Part shown: positions 59,419-64,000 of the stretch, piece by piece
How the letters are laid out: every line of letters starts with the position of its first letter
How positions within the stretch are numbered: the stretch's first letter is position 1
From: CALMEC01 sp963706315
Lineage (GTDB): Bacteria > Actinomycetota > Thermoleophilia > Miltoncostaeales > Miltoncostaeaceae
Assembly (NCBI GenBank): GCA_963706315.1
Contig: CAVPMA010000005.1
Coordinates: 124,001-188,000 of the forward strand
Direction of reading: 5' to 3'
DNA length: 64,000 bases
The notes under the pieces: model-generated
The model's input: the letters and a program-made list of their open reading frames with translations, nothing else
The model's database searches: none
Told to the model about the DNA's origin: nothing
Program-made: the position numbers and the translations under genes

Positions 59419-60501
59419 ATGGCTGAGCAGGCGATGTTCACCGGCGGCGGCGAGTTCCAGCGTGAGCTGAAGCGGCGGGTCGCCGCCGAGCTCACGCCGG
59501 ATCGCGTGCGCCGCGGCAGATGGCAGATCAGCCTCAAGGGCGTCGTGCTGGTCACCTGGGCCGTGGGGTCGTACCTCGCGCTCCTCCTGCTCGCTCACGG
59601 CTGGATGACGGCGATTCCGCTCGCGATCTCGCTCGGGCTGGCGGTGGCAGGCGTGGCGTTCTCGATCGGGCATGACGCCAACCACGGGAGCCTGAGTCGG
59701 AACAAGCGCGTCAACCGCATGCTCGGCTGGACGTACGACCTCATCGGGGCGAGCTCGTACGTGTGGCGCACCAAGCACAACCACGCCCACCACTCCTACA
59801 CGAACGTCGTCGGCGCGGACAGCGACATCGACCAGATGCCCCTTGCGCGCTTCGCCCCCGACCAGCCACGCCGGTGGTTCCACCGCTGGCAGCACATCTA
59901 CATGTGGGCGATGTACGGGCTCTTCTCGATCAAGCATCACCTCGTCGGCGACATGAAGGGCGTCACCGGCGGCAGCTTCGGCGAGGGCAGTCAGCTCAAG
60001 CGCCCGAGGGGCCACGAGCTGGCCGTATTCTTCACCGGCAAGGCCGCGTTCGTTACCTGGGCGCTGCTGATCCCGATGCTCCTTCACACCTGGTGGCATG
60101 TGCTCCTGCTGTTCGTGCTGGCGTCGTGGGTCCTCGGATTCACCCTGGCGACCGTCTTCCAGCTCGCCCACTGCGTCGACGAGGCCCACTTCTCCAGCGT
60201 CGAGGAGATGCGGACCGGCGAGCCACGCAACTGGGCAGTCCACCAGGTCGAGACCACGGTCGACTTCGCTACCGGCAACCGCCTGCTGAGCTGGTACCTC
60301 GGCGGCTTGAACTTCCAGGTGGAGCATCACCTCTTTCCCAAGGTCTGCCACGTGCACTACCCCCAGCTGTTCGCGGTCGTCCGGGAGACGTGCGACGAGT
60401 TCGGCGTGACCCACTCGGCCCAGCCATCGGTGCGGGCCGCCCTCGCGTCCCACGCCCGCTGGTTGCGCCGCATGGGCAGGCCGGAGCCCGCCATCGCCTG
60501 A
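59419..60501 (+). CDS. membrane fatty acid desaturase (linoleoyl-CoA/DesA type)
   Basis: This 360-residue membrane di-iron desaturase inserts double bonds into acyl chains. The three His boxes are HDANHG (H85, H89), HNHAHH (H120-H125) and QVEHHLF (H303, H304). Four hydrophobic segments are arranged in pairs between them. The QxxHH third box places it with front-end/linoleoyl-CoA-type enzymes. It follows the DEAD-box helicase, and both would suit low-temperature adaptation. ATG 59419 has GGAGGATGAGG just upstream. Confidence 0.92.
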   Translation: MAEQAMFTGGGEFQRELKRRVAAELTPDRVRRGRWQISLKGVVLVTWAVGSYLALLLLAHGWMTAIPLAISLGLAVAGVAFSIGHDANHGSLSRNKRVNRMLGWTYDLIGASSYVWRTKHNHAHHSYTNVVGADSDIDQMPLARFAPDQPRRWFHRWQHIYMWAMYGLFSIKHHLVGDMKGVTGGSFGEGSQLKRPRGHELAVFFTGKAAFVTWALLIPMLLHTWWHVLLLFVLASWVLGFTLATVFQLAHCVDEAHFSSVEEMRTGEPRNWAVHQVETTVDFATGNRLLSWYLGGLNFQVEHHLFPKVCHVHYPQLFAVVRETCDEFGVTHSAQPSVRAALASHARWLRRMGRPEPAIA

Positions 60502-60850
60502 GCGCGTCCCTCACCTGGCGTCGCTGCGCGGACACCCAGGCGAGCAGGCTTCGCCGATGGGTGGGAAGAGCTCACCGAGGAACTCGTCCATGCCCACCCC
60601 CGCAAACCCGGTCGCACACCACGAGCACGAGAAGCGTCACTGCGACCAGTGCAGCACCAAAGTCCGATGGTGATCGCAACGCTGATGATCCTGTTCTAGG
60701 ACGTTCCATGCCGCGAAAGACCTCTTGACGCGATCCTGACGCCGCGCAGCGAATTCCTCACGTGTCCGCGGTACCGGGCCCGCGAGTTCACCCAGCGGGG
60801 TCCGCGACTTTCGATCACGGGCGAGGGCCGCTCCCGCTGCCGTCTGTAGC
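60502..60850. other. 349-nt intergenic region with a possible 27-residue CxxC ORF
   Basis: No long gene. An ATG at 60590, 8 nt after GAGGAA, opens a 27-codon ORF ending at 60673 (MPTPANPVAHHEHEKRHC then DQCSTKVRW). Its HCDQC motif is reminiscent of small zinc ribbons. Nothing else was recognised apart from the promoter of the next gene. Confidence 0.4.
60590..60673 (+). CDS. possible 27-residue His/Cys-rich small protein
   Basis: The short ORF has an acceptable ribosome site (GAGGAA). Its C-terminal half carries three His followed by Cys-x2-Cys, enough to bind a metal ion. It is near the end of a desaturase unit. Without conservation evidence this remains tentative. Confidence 0.25.
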   Translation: MPTPANPVAHHEHEKRHCDQCSTKVRW

Positions 60851-60851
60851 G
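60846..60851 (+). promoter_or_regulatory. -10 element TAGCGT for the second EamA gene
   Basis: TAGCGT ends on the G of the GTG at 60851, so that codon would lie upstream of the transcript start. This favours the CTG at 60887, which has AGGAGGG 6 nt upstream. Confidence 0.45.
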
Positions 60852-60886
60852 TGGCCAGCTGTGAGGGGTCGACAGGAGGGACCAGG

Positions 60887-61711
60887 CTGATCGGGATCCT
60901 GCTGGGGCTGGGCTCGGGGGTCTCGTGGGGCGTGGCCGATTTCTTCGGCGGGTTCGCGAGCCGGCGGATGAACGCGGCGGCCGTCGCAGCCGTCGCGCAG
61001 ATCGTCGGGACCTTGCTCGTCGTGGTCGCGATCGCGATCTGGCGCCCCACGCTCCCGCCGATGGGCGACCTCGGTCTCGGGGTGTTGGCCGGGGTCGCGG
61101 AAGGGCTTGCAGTCTGGGCGTTCTACCGAGCGCTCGCGGTGGGGACCATGAGCCTGGTCGCACCGGTATCGGCCCTCGGCGCCGTCATCCCGGTCGCAGT
61201 CGGACTGCTGCGGGGAGAACGCCCCGGACAGCTGGCCCTGGCCGGCGCGTTCGTCGCCCTGGCCGGCGCGGTGCTCGCGAGCCGATCCCCGGGGACCGTG
61301 AGTCGCCGCGGTTTGGGCGGGGCCGTGGTCGCCGCTGCCGGCTTCGGAGCGTTCTTCGTGCTGATCGAGCCGGCTGCCGAGACGAGCGTCCTCTGGGCCG
61401 GGTTCGCCACCCGGGTTTCGAGCGTGCCCATCCTCGTGGTCGTTTGCGTCGCACTTGGCGCGTCGATGAGGATGGACCGGGTCCGTCGACGGCTGGTCGT
61501 CGCGGCGGGTGCGCTCGACATCCTCGCGAACGTTGCGTTTGCCGCAGCGACCCGCCATGGCGATCTCAGCATCGTCGCCGTGCTCGCCGGCCTGTACCCG
61601 GTCGCGACCGTCGTGCTCGCTCAGCGGGTCTTGCGCGAGCAGCTCTCGGTCGGACAGGCCGCCGGCGTCGTGGCCGCTCTCGCCGGGGTCGGCATGATCG
61701 CCGCCGGCTAG
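60887..61711 (+). CDS. EamA/DMT-superfamily transporter, probable CTG start
   Basis: This 274-residue, ten-helix EamA transporter has GILLGLGSGVSWGVADFFGG, AVWAFYRALAVGTMSLVAPV, SALGAVIPVAVGLL at the end of the first half, and GDLSIVAVLAGLYPVATVVL, AQRVLREQLSVGQAAG in the second half. An in-frame GTG at 60851 would add 12 polar residues but overlaps the -10 element. CTG 60887, with AGGAGGG 6 nt upstream, starts exactly at the first helix. It is convergent with the decarboxylase gene, 19 nt away. The substrate is unknown. Confidence 0.82.
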   Translation: MIGILLGLGSGVSWGVADFFGGFASRRMNAAAVAAVAQIVGTLLVVVAIAIWRPTLPPMGDLGLGVLAGVAEGLAVWAFYRALAVGTMSLVAPVSALGAVIPVAVGLLRGERPGQLALAGAFVALAGAVLASRSPGTVSRRGLGGAVVAAAGFGAFFVLIEPAAETSVLWAGFATRVSSVPILVVVCVALGASMRMDRVRRRLVVAAGALDILANVAFAAATRHGDLSIVAVLAGLYPVATVVLAQRVLREQLSVGQAAGVVAALAGVGMIAAG

Positions 61712-61730
61712 CTGTTGTACGTGCGCGCGA

Positions 61731-62924
61731 CTACCGGTTGATGAAGAGCGGGGTGGGTGGCGGGAAGCCGTTGAACCAGGTCGCGTACGACAGCGTGTAC
61801 GCCCCGGCGGAGCCGATGTAGAGCCGGTCGTCGACGTCGAGCGTCGCCGGCAGCTCGATGTCGAAGAACACGGTGTCGGTGCTGTCGCAGGTCGGCCCTG
61901 TGATCGTGAACGGGATCGTCGGGGCGACGGCGTGGTCGGCGCGCGAACTCCAGATGGGGTACCGCCACTCCGTCGACGTCTGCTTGACCTCGAGCAGACC
62001 GTGGTAGGCGCCCACGTCGAGGTACAGCCAGTTCTGGCCCGCGCGGACCTCGCGTCCGATGACGGTGGAGGCGAGCACCGAGCTCTCGGCGACGAGGAAG
62101 CGGCCGGGCTCCGCGGCGATCACCCGCGGTACATACGGAAGCAGCTGGCCGAGGGCTTCGGTGATGGAGCGACCGATCTCCTCGATCGACGGAACGGGAT
62201 CGACGTAACGCGCCGGAAATCCACCGCTCACGTTGATCATCTCCAGCGTGATCCCCACCTGGAGGAGTCGACGCATCAACCGGCCCATGACCGTGATCGC
62301 ACGCCGGAACGATCGCGTGGTCGTGCATTGCGAGCCGACGTGGAATGTCAGCCCGTACGGCTGGAGACCGAGATCACGTGAGAGCAGGAGCAGCTCGAGG
62401 GCCTGGTCCGCATCCACTCCGAACTTCCGCGACAGCGGGAACAGGCTGGCGCTGTCGTCGACGTGCGTCCGGACGTAGACGGCCGCTCCCGGGGCGAGCC
62501 GGGCGATCTTCTCGAGCTCACATTCACTGTCCACTGCGAAGCGCCAGAGGCCTGCCTCACGCGCCGCTGCGATGTGGCTCGTCGGCTTCACCGGGTTGCT
62601 GTAGAGCACCTCGCTCGGGGCGACGCCGAGAGCTGCGAGCGCCTCGAGCTCGCCGATGGACGCAACCTCGAACGAGGAGCCCATCTCGGCCAGCGCGGAG
62701 AGGATCTCCGGAGACGAATTGCACTTCACGGCGTAGTGCGTCTGCGCGTCAGGGAGCGCCCAGGTGAACTCGCGGTAGCGCAGCCGGACTGTCTCGAGGT
62801 CGCAGACGAGGTACGGGGTCGGTTGATCGACGGCGTCGAGCGCGGCCGGCCGCAGCGGCTCGGGCCAATGCTCCGGGACCCGGGCGCGCCCGGGCTTGGT
62901 GTCCACAAATGAGGTGCGACTCAC
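61731..62924 (-). CDS. type III PLP-dependent decarboxylase (ornithine/lysine decarboxylase-like)
   Basis: This fold-type III (alanine racemase-like) decarboxylase has 397 residues. The PLP Lys is in HYAVKCNSSPEIL (~69). The FHVGSQC loop (~196), NVSGGFPARY, EPGRFLVAES (~275) and the active-site Cys-Asp in GPTCDSTDTVFFDIELP (~338-354) are as in eukaryotic-type ornithine decarboxylase. It would make putrescine or cadaverine. GTG 62924 has GAAGGA upstream. It is divergent from the membrane-sensor gene across an AT-rich gap. Confidence 0.92.
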   Translation of the reverse strand: MSRTSFVDTKPGRARVPEHWPEPLRPAALDAVDQPTPYLVCDLETVRLRYREFTWALPDAQTHYAVKCNSSPEILSALAEMGSSFEVASIGELEALAALGVAPSEVLYSNPVKPTSHIAAAREAGLWRFAVDSECELEKIARLAPGAAVYVRTHVDDSASLFPLSRKFGVDADQALELLLLSRDLGLQPYGLTFHVGSQCTTTRSFRRAITVMGRLMRRLLQVGITLEMINVSGGFPARYVDPVPSIEEIGRSITEALGQLLPYVPRVIAAEPGRFLVAESSVLASTVIGREVRAGQNWLYLDVGAYHGLLEVKQTSTEWRYPIWSSRADHAVAPTIPFTITGPTCDSTDTVFFDIELPATLDVDDRLYIGSAGAYTLSYATWFNGFPPPTPLFINR

Positions 62925-63007
62925 GAAAATCGTCCTTCGATACCTATCAATAGTTGTAACAAGGTTCTCTCAAGTTTTCGGCAAGTTTCGTCGATCACTT
63001 GAGTGTC
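62925..63007. promoter_or_regulatory. AT-rich divergent promoter region
   Basis: This 83-nt gap is markedly AT-richer than its surroundings and separates two divergent genes. Minus-strand candidates include TTGAGA with TATTGA 15 nt on, or TTGTTA with TATCGA. No regulator site was identified. Confidence 0.4.
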
Positions 63008-64000
63008 ATGGGTCGTTTCAGGACACGGGACTTTCCCTTCGTCGTCGGCGTCGGCGCAACCGCGATCGCGTTCGTTCTTTGGACGGGGACGATGCTCCTC
63101 GAGCTCGGCGGACCCGACGTCAAGCAGACCGTCTCGAACATGGGTCTCGCGCTGGTGGCGCTCGCGGCCGCCGCAGCCTGCGGCTGGGTCGCGCGTCGGG
63201 GCGATCGGAATGAGCGTCGGGTCTGGGGATTCGTCGGCCTCGGCTGCCTCTCGTGGGGCCTCGGTCAAACGGTGTGGACGATCTACGAGTCCTTCCTCCA
63301 CAAGCAGCCATTCCCCTCACCGGCAGACGTCGGCTACACCGGGCTGCCCCCGCTGTTCTGCATCGGCCTGATGGGGCTGGCCTCGGCGCCAAAGGGACTC
63401 GGCCGCGTGCGGGCGCTCCTCGACGGCATGATGATCGCGGGGTCGCTCTTCGTGATCAGCTGGATCCTCGTTCTCGGCGATGTCGTCTCAAGCGGCGGCG
63501 AGTCGCTGCTCGGCCAGGCGATCTCGATCTACTACCCGCTCGGTGACGTCGTGCTGGTCACGATGGTGCTCTACGTGTTCCTGCGGCTCCGTCAACAGGG
63601 ACAGCGGGTGCCCTGGTCGCTGCGACTCGTCGCGATCGGCATCGCGGGATTCGCTTTCGCCGACAGCGGCTTCACGTATCTCACCCTCATCGAGCAGTAT
63701 CAGTCCGGCAGCGTCATCGACCTGGGCTGGTTCGCGGGCTTCGCGCTGATGGGCCTCGCCGCGTTGCACCACATGGTGTCGGAGGGTGACGGTGAGGTGA
63801 CGGACGACCAGCAACGGCCACTGGGTCAGCTCGTACCGTACGCCGCCATCTCCGCTGCCTTCATCGTCTCGGCGCTGGCCCCGTCGAGCAGCGCTCACGG
63901 GGGGGTGGCGTTCGCGGTACGGACGTTCATCATCGGCGCCCTGATGGTTCGCCAGGTGCTCGCTCTGTTCGAGAACCTCTCGCTCACGCGCGGCCTCGAG
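63008..64000 (+). CDS. multi-helix membrane sensor, N-terminal part (3' cut by window edge)
   Basis: The frame from ATG 63008 is open to the window end (331 codons). It encodes about ten hydrophobic helices, starting RDFPFVVGVGATAIAFVLW, with GLGCLSWGLGQTVWTIYES, ISIYYPLGDVVLVTMVLYVF and GFAFADSGFTYLTLIEQYQ. It ends FENLSLTRGLE, which resembles the coiled linker before a GGDEF or kinase domain. Similar N-terminal modules precede GGDEF/EAL domains in actinobacteria, so a diguanylate cyclase or phosphodiesterase is likely, but the output domain is not in the window. Confidence 0.75.
   Translation, partial: MGRFRTRDFPFVVGVGATAIAFVLWTGTMLLELGGPDVKQTVSNMGLALVALAAAAACGWVARRGDRNERRVWGFVGLGCLSWGLGQTVWTIYESFLHKQPFPSPADVGYTGLPPLFCIGLMGLASAPKGLGRVRALLDGMMIAGSLFVISWILVLGDVVSSGGESLLGQAISIYYPLGDVVLVTMVLYVFLRLRQQGQRVPWSLRLVAIGIAGFAFADSGFTYLTLIEQYQSGSVIDLGWFAGFALMGLAALHHMVSEGDGEVTDDQQRPLGQLVPYAAISAAFIVSALAPSSSAHGGVAFAVRTFIIGALMVRQVLALFENLSLTRGLE

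Overview
The window is a high-GC bacterial chromosome segment, densely coded, with many 4-nt stop/start overlaps (GTGA, ATGA). The gene content and order (rimP-nusA-rnpM-infB-DUF503-rbfA-DHH-truB-ribF-rpsO-pnp-M16 peptidase-dapB-dapA-rnj-ftsK-cinA-recA-miaB-miaA-dapF-dapL, plus murT/gatD, DUF3052 and a YqgE protein) suggest an uncultured actinobacterium, perhaps Thermoleophilia-like. A Chloroflexota relative cannot be excluded by reading alone. No rRNA, tRNA, CRISPR array or complete insertion sequence was seen.

Layout. 1-3.4 kb: end of a TgpA-type transglutaminase gene, a TPR protein, a YbjN-like protein and dtd. 3.4-20.6 kb: a long plus-strand block for translation and RNA metabolism that continues into dapB, dapA and RNase J. 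20.6-22.7 kb: a minus-strand trio (superoxide dismutase, alpha/beta hydrolase, DUF3052). 22.8-34.1 kb: ftsK, a RodZ-like protein, cinA, thpR, recA, miaB, miaA, dapF, dapL, dut. 34.2-37.8 kb, minus strand: rpiA, then murT, a methyltransferase and gatD. 37.8-44.0 kb: MBL-fold hydrolase, YqgE, primary sigma factor (minus), OmpA-like protein, NfeD-like protein, an MFS transporter with a coupled secreted protein. 44-51.7 kb: an accessory stretch with a decayed YCII/ECF-sigma module, an intact one, a Phd/PIN toxin-antitoxin pair, a PAP2 enzyme, a TerC-family transporter behind a manganese (yybP-ykoY) riboswitch, and a LuxR-regulator remnant. 51.9-64 kb: KhtU/KhtT-like antiporter, ahcY, a lipoprotein glycoside hydrolase, two EamA transporters, a DEAD-box helicase, a fatty-acid desaturase, a type III PLP decarboxylase, and the start of a membrane sensor cut by the window edge.

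How it fits together. dapA, dapB, dapL and dapF form the core of the short LL-diaminopimelate aminotransferase route to meso-DAP, and murT/gatD amidate lipid II, so cell-wall precursor genes recur through the window. Two expression habits stand out. At least twelve genes have a -10-like hexamer (TACGCT, TACGAT, TATACT and similar) ending 6-8 nt before the start codon, as expected of leaderless mRNAs. Several genes also lack ATG, GTG or TTG at the position their conserved N-terminus demands and offer CTG instead (dapL, the PIN toxin, one EamA transporter). Two genes (the TgpA-like protein and the MBL hydrolase) switch frame near the 3' end, so sequence or assembly indels must be kept in mind throughout.

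The most striking single locus is the TerC leader at 49.6-49.86 kb: a consensus-spaced promoter, a manganese riboswitch whose P1 strand can alternatively hide a ribosome binding site, a 21-codon leader ORF behind that site, and an ATGA overlap coupling the leader ORF to the transporter.
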